A stretch of DNA of 64,000 bases. Source: Petrolisthes cinctipes (taxonomy: Eukaryota; Arthropoda; Malacostraca; Decapoda; Porcellanidae). Position numbers and translations under genes: made by a program. Where the stretch lies: assembly GCA_033782935.1 (NCBI GenBank), contig JAWQEG010000259.1, positions 1,701,501 to 1,765,500 on the forward strand. The letters are read 5' to 3'. The notes under the pieces were generated by a model, which worked only from the letters and a program-made list of their open reading frames with translations, made no database searches and had not been told where the DNA came from. Positions 1 to 9,351 of the stretch are shown here, in pieces; position 1 is the first letter of the stretch; every line of letters starts with the position of its first letter.

Positions 1-1880
1 CTGCCTCTCCGTCCCTCCTCTCCCAGTTGCTGCTGTCTGGGGTGGGGGTGGGAGGGGATAGATCCTGCCCAGACATTTTTACTTCTGGGTGTACATTACG
101 AAAATAAATCGGTTTTACTGTTAGTTACATACGGTACCTCTTTCGCAGGCTGGCTCCAACCTGTGGTGGGAGATAGTACAAAGGCTTGCTGCAAGATCTG
201 TGGTACAACTTTTCAGGCTCACATTAAATCTATTACTGGCCTTTATGAAGGAAAAAAACATAAAGAATGCATCAGAGCATGCACCAGTAAGGGTCAAACC
301 TTAATCAGACTCAGTACAGCCTGCAATACAAGATCCAACTAGGGTTGCTGAACTTAGACTGGCAGTGTATATAACGGATCACTCATCAACACACTCAGTT
401 GATCATCAAGGAGAAATTGTGCCTCAGCTAGACCCAAATTCCAAGCCTCTTCAAAATGTCAAAATTCATAGAACAAAGTGTGCAAGATTACAGAGAAATA
501 TAATTGCCCCCAGTTTTGCAAAAAGCCTGAGAAAGGATATAGGAGACCAATATTTTAGTATATTGGTAGATGAAAGCACAAATGCAGCAAATGTTACATG
601 CTTAGCTCTAACAATACGATATTATAGTCTTTCCAAAAGAGAAATAGTCAGCACATTTTATCGTTTGGTTCCACTGGAAGGCTGCACAGCTGAATCCCTC
701 TACAATACTGTAAAATCTGTAATGAATGAAGACAAATTGGCAGTTGACAAACTAGTTGGAGTAGGATGTGACGGGGCAAATGCAATGATTGGTCGCAACC
801 ATTCTCTAGTGACCTTGCTAAAGAATGATAACCCTAACTTAATAGTATTTAGGTGTGTCTGCCATTCGCTGCATTTAGCAGCCAGTAAGGCCTCAGAAGG
901 ACTACCTACAGTACTGGATTTCATCGTGAAGGAAGCACACAATTGGTTCTCAAACAGCCCCAAAAGAATAAACTCTTACAGAGAAATCTACAAAACTCTG
1001 GACGAAGGCAATACACCTGTTAAAGTGCCAGGTTTAGCAGAAACACGATGGTTAGCAAAGCTGGAGGCAATGACCGTCATTATCGACCAATGGGATGCCC
1101 TCAAACTTCATTTTGAGATGGCTGCAACATCTGAACGTTGCCATGTTGCTCGATTGCTCTATGATGCTTACAGAAATCCTGAAAATAAGTTGTTCACGGT
1201 GTATACACGAAAATTGCTGAAGGAAGTAGTTAAAGTTAAATAGATTGTTCAAGCTGAGAATGCTGACGTCACTAAGCTCACACAAGATTTACTTAGTATG
1301 TTCAGAATCCTTCTACAGAAAGTAGTAGAGCCTAAATATCTGACCAAGGTACCAAATAAGAAGCTTCCTGATTTAAGGGGTTCTGATTATGTCATCCCAC
1401 TTGCATCAATTGATTTGGGTTATGAATTTACCACTGGTCTTCTGGCATCGCAACTGACTAATGAACATAAACAGTACATCAAAGAGAGGTGCATGAAATT
1501 TGCAGTTGATTTAATCAAACAAGTTCAAACACGCCTTCCAGACATTGACACACTACTCATGTTGAAACACTTTCATCCAAACACTGCAATGTCCCCAAGT
1601 AAAGAAAGTATCTCAAGTATAGCTGCTAGGCACAGGAATATAATTAAAGACATGGATGACTTTGAAAATGAATGGGCCTCACTAAGTGTTTAAAAATGGT
1701 CACAGTCATGCATGAAAAATACCATATCTTTTTGGGCTGAAGTACTGTACAGCTCCGGACAGATCAATGGTCCACACCCCATCCATCAGCGACTTGGTTT
1801 GGGCCTGTGGGATCTGGTAACAGTTGCAGGTGGAGGGAGGGGGGATGTTAGTGGGAGAGGAGGAGAGAAATGTGGGCGGA

Positions 1881-1896
1881 GCTATATAAGAGGGTA
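1881..1896 (+). promoter_or_regulatory. TATA-box-like sequence inside the TIR element
   Basis: GCTATATAAGAGGG follows a G-rich stretch, as in a core promoter. There is no ORF of note downstream inside the element, so any function is unproven. Confidence 0.25.
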
Positions 1897-1982
1897 ACGA
1901 ATGATCAGGTAGAGAGACGTGTGTCAGGAAGAATGAATGAAGCATACACTGTGAACGGTATCGAATCACCAATAGTATAAAG

Positions 1983-2411
1983 CAGGGTTCTTTAAACTTT
2001 TTCAGTCGTGACCCAGTTTTTACTATGACATCATTCACGCGACCCATACAGAAAGATCTTTTTCAAATGATCAGAATTATCAATCAAAGAAAATACAAGG
2101 CCAGAAACTAAACGTAATATTTATGATTAAAAGGAATTCTAATTAGAATTATAAACACTGCCTCACCTACCCCTCCCTCTCTCTCTCTCATTCTCTCTCA
2201 AGAAGGCTAATATTTGTGCAATGATTTTGTTTTATTGATAATTAAATATATGAATATTCGATTATAAAAATATGTTAGGTGGATTCATGTATGAACTTCA
2301 TGTTTATTTTATTGTCACGAACATTATTATTCTTTTTTATTCATGTATTTATTTTTGTAAGCCTGCGACCCAGTTTGGAGGAATTCGGGACCCGTAGTTT
2401 GAAGAATCCGG
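1983..2411. mobile_element. hAT-type MITE nested in the TIR element
   Basis: The 429-bp segment begins CAGGGTTCTTTAAACT and ends with the inverted, slightly diverged form (CCGGATTCTTCAAACT on the other strand, 13 of 16 identical). It is flanked by 8-bp near-duplicates GTATAAAG (1975-1982) and GTTTAAAG (2412-2419), the duplication length expected of hAT. Subterminal GCGACCCA and CGACCCAG motifs are also inverted. No ORF is present. Confidence 0.75.
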
Positions 2412-3236
2412 GTTTAAAGAAGTGCATATTGCATTAACGTAGGTGGATATAGGAGAGAAGAAATGTGATGATTTGAGGCGAGGGTGAGGGGGAAGAGGGT
2501 AAGACAAATGAAGGTGATTAGTTGAAAAGTAATAACAAACAAATATAATTAGAATATCTGTTACATTATATCCTTTAAATAAAGGCACTGTCTTTTGTTC
2601 ACCATCGTAGTGGGATAGACTACTGAATATATATTATCCTTTGGATATTAGACAGCTATCCCTGTATTCCTTTTATCCTTCGTGCTTGCCCCGTAGGGGG
2701 GTATTGCCTGTAATGATGTGGGCAATACTTTAAGGGTTTTGGCGCCCCTTCGGCCCCCGCCACTAGCTTATATTTCTTCAACTGTCCCTCCTTTCTTCCT
2801 ATTTCATTCTTGCTTGCTGTCACACCTCTCTATCACCTTTTCCTGGTGCTAAATGACCAAGGCCCAAACCAAGTCGCTGATGGATGGGGTGTGGACCATT
2901 GATCTGTCCGGAGCTGTACATGAACAGAAAAATTCCTCTGGAGAACAAGTTTATCCAAATGTATCATCACTGGCTTTGGCGTTGCCGTCACTACCGTTTT
3001 CAAATGCATCAGTGGAGCGAATCTTTTCAAGAATGAACATAGTGCATTCAAAATTGCGAAATCGCTTTCACGTACGGTCAGTGGATGCAATTCTTCAAAT
3101 CTCGTATGGACTAATTCTTGAAAATAAAACATGTGTGACCTTCAGGCCGTCTGAAGAAATGATGAAAAATATCAACGCCAAAGATGATTCATGGAGTGAG
3201 GTACAAGAAGATGACTGGATGGGGCCCGACATGTAA

Positions 3237-4600
3237 ACCATTCCCCTTACAAGTACCAGCAACAGCAACAACTTCATTATTAAGGTATCAGCAATCCTAT
3301 TTTCATTTTGGCTAGTATTTTCTTTATAAAACACTATTTTATCTTGGTCTTATGCTATATGTAATTAGTGGAATTTTTTGTGGAAATTATATTAAAGTTT
3401 GTGGGAATTTGTGGGAAAAAAAAGAGCAAGTTTGTGGGAATTTTACTTTTTTGAAGTGGCACCACTGTAACTAATGTATATTTGCTCTCATTCTGCTTCC
3501 GGTATTGTGACAGCTGCGAGAAGCGGCCATTTAGTAACACCCTTGAGCAACTTGACACACATGTGGTGAATAATACTAATAATAATTGCTGGCAATTTAC
3601 AATTCGAATAATATTAGGATATTGATGTTAGGATGTATTAGGATATTGATGTTAGGATGTAGTAGGATATTGATGTTTAGGATGTGATTTTTTTTTAAAT
3701 ACCGTATTGTGGTCATTAATTTTGGTATGTGGATTTAAGAGGGTTTAGATCTCTGTCAACTGGCGAGACACGGAATTGTTCCTGTCCAAGTTGACAAAAC
3801 GGGGAGTAGGAACTATTAATAAGGTGGGGGGGGGGAATTTTCTTGTATTAATATTATATAAATATAAATGTACTCGTGTGATAAATTATAAATAAACGGG
3901 TTTATAATTAGTTGAGTATTTCCGTCACCGATATTAGCAAATAGACTGTGATCCTATATAGATATTAATTCACAATTCACATCACTGATCGTACCCCCGT
4001 TAAAATTGTAGTCTGGGTTGCTTACTCACACGCCTAATTAAGCAAACGCTGCGCTACCCTTCCGGTGTGTGTTCATTTGATTCCTCTTGTCAACTTGGTC
4101 TGGTGGTGGCAGCGTATGCCTAGTACTGAGGAGGGACTGGACTTGTCCTATTCCTCATCAGTCTTTTTTTTTTTTCCAGAACAGGTTGATCCAACTATAG
4201 GATAGAGTAGTAGCATACACTGATGGCTTTTTGTTTTGTTAAAGACAGTGGGTTTTTGTTTTCCTCCCAGAGTAAAGTAAAATAGTAATATTAAATTAAG
4301 GGGACAATAATCGCGCTTTTACACATACTCGGGTCGGAGAAAGGGAGAGTGGGGGAGGGAGGTGGTAGGGACAGCTTGGTGGGTGGAAAGAAGGATTGGG
4401 TGCAGAGAAGCAGAGTAACATGTGCTAATGCAACATTAAAGCCATTTTAATATTTTTATCAACATATGAGTAATGTGTCATCCCCAAGTAATACAAAATT
4501 TATTTACATATATTAATTTTTGTAGACACCTGACTTCACAATTGGACACCAAACATAGTTTACTTCATCTCTCAATACGGACAACAAGCAGCCTGCTCTA
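3237..4600. other. Non-coding, AT-rich stretch
   Basis: No gene seen. It contains the 24-bp tandem repeat at 3613-3685, a CCTGG-poor AT-rich core, and a GTGGCACCACTGTAAC motif near 3457 that also occurs near 21035, suggesting a small dispersed repeat end. Confidence 0.5.
3613..3685. repeat. Tandem repeat, three 24-25-bp units
   Basis: Units begin at 3613, 3637 and 3661. The first two are identical (ATTAGGATATTGATG then TTAGGATGT); the third has one extra T and one substitution. Confidence 0.9.
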
Positions 4601-4616
4601 GCTCCTTGTTTCTCTC

Positions 4617-4733
4617 TCTCTCTTGCTTTACAGTACACACAATCACACTATCACTCTAGCACTTCGTTTTTCTCTCTTTCTCTTGTTATTTAGTATATAT
4701 ACCAACACACACACTATCACTCTTGCACCTCGT
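4617..4733. repeat. Imperfect tandem duplication with CT and CA tracts
   Basis: Two units of about 55-62 bp each start with a CTCTCT tract and end in CACTATCACTCTAGCAC or CACTATCACTCTTGCAC. It probably expanded from a microsatellite. A (TG)n tract follows at 4795-4815. Confidence 0.6.
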
Positions 4734-4974
4734 GTCTCTCTATATATAACAACAGATAATATGCAACGTCACGACTTTATACCAAACCTGATAATGTGTG
4801 TGTGTGTGTGTGTGTACTGAGAAGCAAGAGACCACACACGCGGGAGGGCCTAGCCTTAGCCACTGGTCCGCTAACTGGGGCATGCGCTGTTACTCCCTAA
4901 CCTAACCAAACTATGAGTTTTTGAAATCAGAGTAACCAACTTGACCTAGCCTAGCCCAGGATTTCCTTCTGGCC

Positions 4975-5066
4975 CAACCTTGGTATCCTTCAGGCATAAC
5001 CTTAACATCCATCGGGCATAACCTTGGCATCCTTCGGGCATAACCTTGGCATCCTTAGGGGCTAAC
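4975..5066. repeat. 22-bp minisatellite (CATAACCTTGGCATCCTTCG)
   Basis: Four to five diverged units of GGCATAACCTTGGCATCCTTCG, next to CCTAACCTAA stretches. The unit resembles the 23-bp unit of the array at 40037-40182. Confidence 0.8.
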
Positions 5067-5523
5067 CTAACTTAACCTACGTGGATGTGTGAAAATAGTA
5101 ATAAATAGTTTGTGTAAAAATATGAACACCAGTTGCCTTGAACGCAGTACCTTGCACTTCATAAACCTTCAAGCTAACCATTTCGCTACCAAGACCACTC
5201 TCAATTTATGTGTTCTGGGAATAATAAACCCTTAAGGAATGGAGAGAACTGCGCATGCGGCAGTTTTCCGAGCCGTGGCTGCAGTCAGGCCCTTTCCATA
5301 CTCACATTTGGAACCAATGGAGGCTTTGGGTGGCCTATCTTTTAGAAACTGCCTGCTTCAGATATCGGGCTTCGACTTACGAGTGTAAAAAATTATAAAA
5401 ATAATAAATATTGTTATAAATTAAATAATATTTTAATTAATGACTCAATATATTTGTTAATGTATTCGAAGGTGCTTCGGTAAGCTCATTTTTTAATGTG
5501 TGGTATAATATTTTTAACTATAC
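5067..5523. other. Probable intron sequence of the IR gene
   Basis: Non-coding on both strands as far as can be seen. It lies downstream (minus-strand sense) of the exon ending at 5524. The exon that should follow was not found here. Confidence 0.4.
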
Positions 5524-5671
5524 CTGTTGGGGGATCGACAAAGTCAGCTGTGAAGTTAAGGACCCGAGCTAAGAGACGAGCCACCTCGACATCCACTCCA
5601 TAGCGCAGTATCACCGTCCCATTATCTGCTATCTTGTAGAACACACTCGGCTCCCACGGAAACGTAACCAC
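5524..5671 (-). CDS. Ionotropic receptor exon (start of ligand-binding domain S1)
   Basis: This minus-strand exon is bounded by a good acceptor (TTTACTCTAG) and donor (CAACAG|GTATAG). It is 148 bp, phase 0 at its start and phase 1 at its end. It encodes VVTFPWEPSVFYK, then YGVDVEVARLLARVLNFTA, then DFVDPPTG. This is the opening of the S1 half of an ionotropic glutamate receptor or IR: a LKVVTF-type strand, the loop that follows, then the GxDxExxxLLARxLNFT helix. Proteins of this family are ligand-gated cation channels in the plasma membrane; chemosensory, thermosensory or hygrosensory IRs are the arthropod type. Pore and S2 are not in the window. Join to the exon at 6533-6685 is in phase (TLK then VVTF). 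The subfamily cannot be told from this length. Confidence 0.78.
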
Positions 5672-5916
5672 CTAGAGTAAAGAAAAGTTAACTTATTTTG
5701 CTGACTATGATACTATGATTAACCTTCATAATATCATGTATAGGCAAATAATTATCAAGAGATGCTGACATACTATTATTTCCATGATTTAGAAAAGGCA
5801 TAAGACTTAAAACTAAACGTTAATAATCTTCCTTCCTATTACCTCCCTCTTCCATTCTTCTTAAATATTCACATTTTCTCCTATTTTCTCTTCCCTATCC
5901 ATCTGTCCACCCTTCA

Positions 5917-5920
<4 letters not shown>

Positions 5921-5975
<55 letters not shown>
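5921..5975. repeat. (CT)n microsatellite
   Basis: An uninterrupted run of about 27 CT dinucleotides within the IR intron. Confidence 0.98.
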
Positions 5976-5976
<1 letters not shown>

Positions 5977-6072
5977 TTTTTCCCACATATATTAATTCTC
6001 CTTTCCTATTTCTCATCCATAAACCTATAAATTTGGTAGTACCACCATGTAAAGGTTTTGTTTTATTGGTAA

Positions 6073-6268
6073 GGCCTTGTCCACATGAACGAGCAGTGCC
6101 TGTAGGCAAACATTGCTACCAAAACCCAATCCAATACACACGTATTGTAATGGGCTGGCAGGCACAATAGTGTGGAACTGTCGGGAACTGCTCCATTTGG
6201 TAACATTGCTAAAGAAGAGAGAGAACAATGTTCAGTTGGCAGGCACTACTCGATCGTGTTGATAGGCC
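6073..6268. mobile_element. Intronic MITE with about 30-bp imperfect TIRs
   Basis: GGCC-starting arms (6073-6103 and, inverted, 6238-6268) share GGCCT, ACA, CGAG and AGTGCCTG. The flanks are GTAA and TTAA, compatible with a decayed TTAA duplication of piggyBac type. The element lies between two IR exons and has no ORF. Confidence 0.55.
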
Positions 6269-6532
6269 TTAATTAATTAATAATAGAGTGGCAAATGGAC
6301 GGATACGGAGGACTTAGTGGCAACACCAGAAGAAATGCAAAATCCAGCGTTGACAGAGGACCGGCAGGAGACTAGATTAATACTGGGGAGGGTTAACTGG
6401 GGAGTCTGACCAGAGAGAAGTTGAAAATAGAACATCGTCCTGTAATGGACCAACGAAGAATGGCTGATGATGATACCAAAAGAAAATATGCTTGTTTGAT
6501 ATCAGCTTTAATAAGTTGGAATGTCTGCATAC

Positions 6533-6685
6533 CTTGAGAGTTGCAGCCAAGAGATTCGACGTTTTATCTGGGAAGACAGTTGTTTGGACAGTAAATGTAT
6601 GGTCTCGCCAGGTGGTGACTTTCATCAGCCCTGTGCCCCAATACAGAGAATTTAAATACACTTGCCATTCTCCTTCATAACCACC
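6533..6685 (-). CDS. Ionotropic receptor exon (linker before S1)
   Basis: This minus-strand exon follows a pyrimidine-rich acceptor (TTTCTTTCCCTCAG) and ends at a donor (CTCAAG|GTATGC). It is 153 bp and is phase 0 at both ends, giving exactly 51 codons. It encodes GGYEGEWQVYLNSLYWGTG, MKVTTWRDHTF, then VFPDKTSNLLAATLK. IRs often have this layout just before the ligand-binding core: a W-x-V-Y-L-N segment, a V-x-x-W segment, FPDK and N-L-x-x-x-x-LK. Spliced to the next exon it reads LAATLK then VVTFPWEP in frame, which supports both exons. The intron between them is 861 bp and holds a (CT)n tract and a MITE. Upstream coding sequence must lie to the right. Confidence 0.78.
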
Positions 6686-7690
6686 CTGAGGGAAAGAAAA
6701 ACTATTTGTATTGTGTAAAACGGATTGATGCTTATAATTTTTTTTCTATATACTTTGTTAATGTAATAGTTTCAGGCGTCTATTTAATTTACTGCAACGA
6801 ATTGGCATTGGTTGATAATGTGGAGTGTTATTAGTGTTGCAAAATTAGGTATGTTGTTAATGTAAACTTATTCCCGCCATGGTTGTCAAACGCCAATATG
6901 CATCCCAGTAGCAATATCTTCTTTTATGCACATTGATCACGTCAATGGCAGACCGCCAGCCAAATGAGATGCATTATCATCACTCAACACAAATAATATT
7001 TAAAACTGTTTCGTCAAAGGAGAATTTGGAAATTGGATACCTATGGTATGCTATATGAGAAAATAATAACATATTAATGTCGTCACAGAAAAATTTCCTC
7101 AAATCATCCATTTTTTTATGCTGGGAACCCTCGCACGTACGCTGTTAGGCATATAATTAGCAAGGAGGGTTAGCATGCTCGATTGAGGACACGAACAGCA
7201 TAGTTAAGTCCACAAATTATTCTTGCCACAGAAAAGTTTAAACAGAGTTGCACAACAAGACATTCAGGTTGTCACGAATCAAGGATCGTGTCAAAGAATT
7301 TCTGAAATTGCGCGAGGCTGTGTCCACCTGCGACAAGCTGATGAGAGGCCGTAGCTTACAGCGTCCAACCGATCCACTCGTTCGTACTCCTAACATAATT
7401 GCAGAATATATTAATTTATTGATGGAAGTAAATCCTTCAAATCTGACATGTTTATCATGAAGTGGCATTAATATACATTGTGTAATGATAGGCAAATGTA
7501 TGCTAGTGACGTAATCATAGCTAGGAAATAGGAATTTAGGAGAGGCAGGGTTTCGAACTATGTGACATCACAAATTTGATATTTGTCGTTCTGAGCTCTT
7601 GCATTGCATCGAAGCGATAACCAATAGCGACGATAGGTGTAGAGAAATTTTGACACTAGTAACAAGTCTGGAGAACCTCGGGTGTAGTTT
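6686..7690. other. Intron or intergenic sequence, no confident gene
   Basis: A 70-codon open frame at 7248-7460 (+) has balanced composition but matches nothing I recognise and has no splice or start context that decides it. The rest is AT-rich. Confidence 0.4.
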
Positions 7691-7878
7691 CATTCAACAG
7701 CACAGTTATTAAATTTGAGCGGTCTCTAACAAGCTAGTATCGGCCTGGCAACAGTTAGGGCGAGAGGCAAGAAACCACCCACAGCCCACACAACAACCAC
7801 CAGTCAGTCTTACTCAAACAGTGAAGGTGGAAGGTCATATTTTCATCACTCCACATTTTCTGTAATTACCATGTATGT
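7691..7878 (+). repeat. Dispersed repeat, copy 1
   Basis: The same order of blocks occurs at 42670-42858: CTAACAAGCTAGT, CTGGCAACA, CAGTCAGT-like, GTGAGGGTGG-like, CATATTTTCATCACTCC, TAATTACCAT. The family is unclassified and no ORF or terminal repeats were seen. Confidence 0.6.
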
Positions 7879-8269
7879 ACGTAAGAACGAGAGTGACATT
7901 ATATTTCATATTATTGTATTGAAAAATGTGTGTCTGACATGTCTTACAACAAAATTAGAGTAGGAAAATGTACTTCGATATGTAAATAGAGTGGACAAGT
8001 GAATTTTGAGTTGATGTCAGTCTGAGCTGGCTACCCATCCTACATATGTCACTTTAGTGTTCACAAACTTCAGTTTTCTGATATTCACAAACGTGGTTTT
8101 TTTCGAATTTTAGCCTCGAAGCGTCTCAATCGTGTGGAAGTGAGATGTTGTTGTTGTTATTTGCTTTTAACGCCTATCGACTGTGTAATGGTCATTAAGG
8201 TGATAAATTTATTGAGTGATAGTGTGTGTGTGTATGTGGAGAAGTGTGTGTGTGTGAATAAGTGTTAGT
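7879..8269. other. Non-coding stretch
   Basis: AT-rich with short TGTGTG and GTT tracts; no feature seen. Confidence 0.4.
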
Positions 8270-8975
8270 GCCTCCTCCTTTTCCTTGTGGAAGTCGGCAG
8301 GAAGGAGGTCGATGGAGAATTTGAGATGACCATTTGGAGAGTGGACAAGCAGATGGTGTTACTCTACTTGTTCACACCTCCCGAACCTGGAAAACGTCGG
8401 TGTCCCCATAGCGTGAGGTGTACAGGGAGAAGAGGTCGAGTCGAGGAGAGGCAGTCATCCATCACTTTACGGTGACAGTAGGTGGTTTTTGTGGACCGTC
8501 TGTCCTCTTCATCTTCCTCTCTCCCCCCCCCCCCCGTCTGCCATCTCCCTTCAATCTCCAGGTCCATGTTGTCGTCGGTGGAGTCATCTTTGATGGTGGT
8601 GGAGGTGGAGTAGGAGTGCTGCCCTCCAGAGGGACCGCCCTCTAGGGGCCGTCCTATGTTGGATGGTTGGTTGTCTGGGCCGGCAGATGTTGGGGAAGGG
8701 GGTCTCAGCACCGTCGTGGGCAAACTTTCGAGCCATTGGGGCTGCTTTTTAAAACGAGTGTCCCCGTGGGGGGAAGAGGTACCCCGCCCGCAGCGACCAG
8801 CGCTCAGTCCCCTCATCCGCCCGGTAGGTAGTAGTTCTTGGCTCCTGGGGCCAACAACATTAAATCAATGATATATGGATAAAGAAAAGCCCCAATCTAT
8901 TCCTTGAGCGGTGGTCGACCAGGTCCTCGAGACGTCACTCTCTGGTCGTGGTGGTATGCAGAAAGCTGCAAATAA
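8270..8975 (+). mobile_element. LINE family 1 (I clade), 5' fragment A
   Basis: From about 8770 this plus-strand sequence matches the 5' leader and first codons of the minus-strand LINE at 8976-15183 (its mirror is 15183 down to about 14968). It includes ATGGATAAAGAAAAGCCCCA at 8873 and the ORF1 stretch through GCAGAAAGCTGCAAATAA. The ORF1 start is dead, because CTTGAGCGG gives a stop after about 11 codons. Upstream 8270-8770 is GC-richer than its surroundings and probably the longer 5' leader. The left edge is uncertain. The fragment stops exactly where the 3' tail of the inverted LINE begins. Confidence 0.7.
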
Positions 8976-9039
8976 TTGATTGATTGATTTATTGATGCCA
9001 TTAGGCATCTGGCGGCGCAACAGCAATGGTCATATACCG

Positions 9040-9206
9040 CCCAACATAAAATGGTCATCTACATCATTAATAAAATATGTACAAAGATTAAATAATTTTC
9101 ACTACCTAGAAAGGGAGAAGCCCGCCCAACATAAAAAGGTCGTCTACATCTTTAATAAAATATGTACAAAGATTAAATAATTTTCACTACCTCGAAAGGG
9201 AGAAGC
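9040..9206 (-). repeat. 83-bp tandem duplication in LINE 3' UTR
   Basis: Two adjacent units (9040-9121 and 9123-9206) share CGCCCAACATAAAA, AATATGTACAAAGATTAAAT and CGAAAGGGAGAAGC with few differences. Confidence 0.85.
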
Positions 9207-9351
9207 AGCATAAATAAAACCCACGTCTTCAAAAAAAAATCATATATTAATGAAATAACCTACTTAAGTTAGATATATAAAAGAATTGAAATATTAACGA
9301 AACATTAAACTTTAACTACCTAAAAATTAATAGCCATAAATACAATAAAAT

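Larger units (their letters stand above)
1750..2916. mobile_element. Non-autonomous TIR element with TA target duplication
   Basis: The first 57 bp (1750-1806, starting CAGCTCCGGACAG) are repeated as an exact-looking inverted copy at 2860-2916, and TA flanks both ends (1748-1749 and 2917-2918). This fits a Tc1/mariner- or pogo-type MITE. It splits the hAT transposase immediately after its FWAEV motif. No transposase ORF is visible inside. The interior holds a canonical TATA-like stretch near 1883 and a second nested element at 1983-2411. Confidence 0.8.
146..3236 (+). pseudogene. hAT-superfamily (ZBED-like) transposase, disrupted
   Basis: This is a decayed transposase of a cut-and-paste hAT DNA transposon. 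A BED-like zinc-finger stretch (CCKIC, then KKHKEC) reads at 151-300. The RNase H-fold core reads at 365-1243 with VDESTNAANVT, CDGANAMIG, CHSLHLAA and ETRWLAKLEAM, which match the usual hAT catalytic and Cys/His blocks. A middle part follows at 1298-1693. The C-terminal dimerisation block at 2932-3236 contains SNASVERIFSRMN and LRNRF. Breaks are a frame change between the finger and the core, a stop at 1241-1243, a stop at 1691-1693, and a 1167-bp insertion just after the FWAEV motif near 1730. The reading frames on the two sides of that insertion do not match, so another indel is present. Host codon-like composition argues for an older domesticated or decayed copy. Family assignment is confident; the TIRs of the hAT itself were not found. 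Confidence 0.85.

Noticed and set aside
7248..7460. 70-codon plus-strand ORF as a gene or exon
   Set aside because: No recognised motif and both strands are open there; not enough to call.
8364..8816. 150-codon minus-strand ORF
   Set aside because: It lies antisense to the GC-rich 5' leader of LINE fragment A, and its composition follows local GC content.
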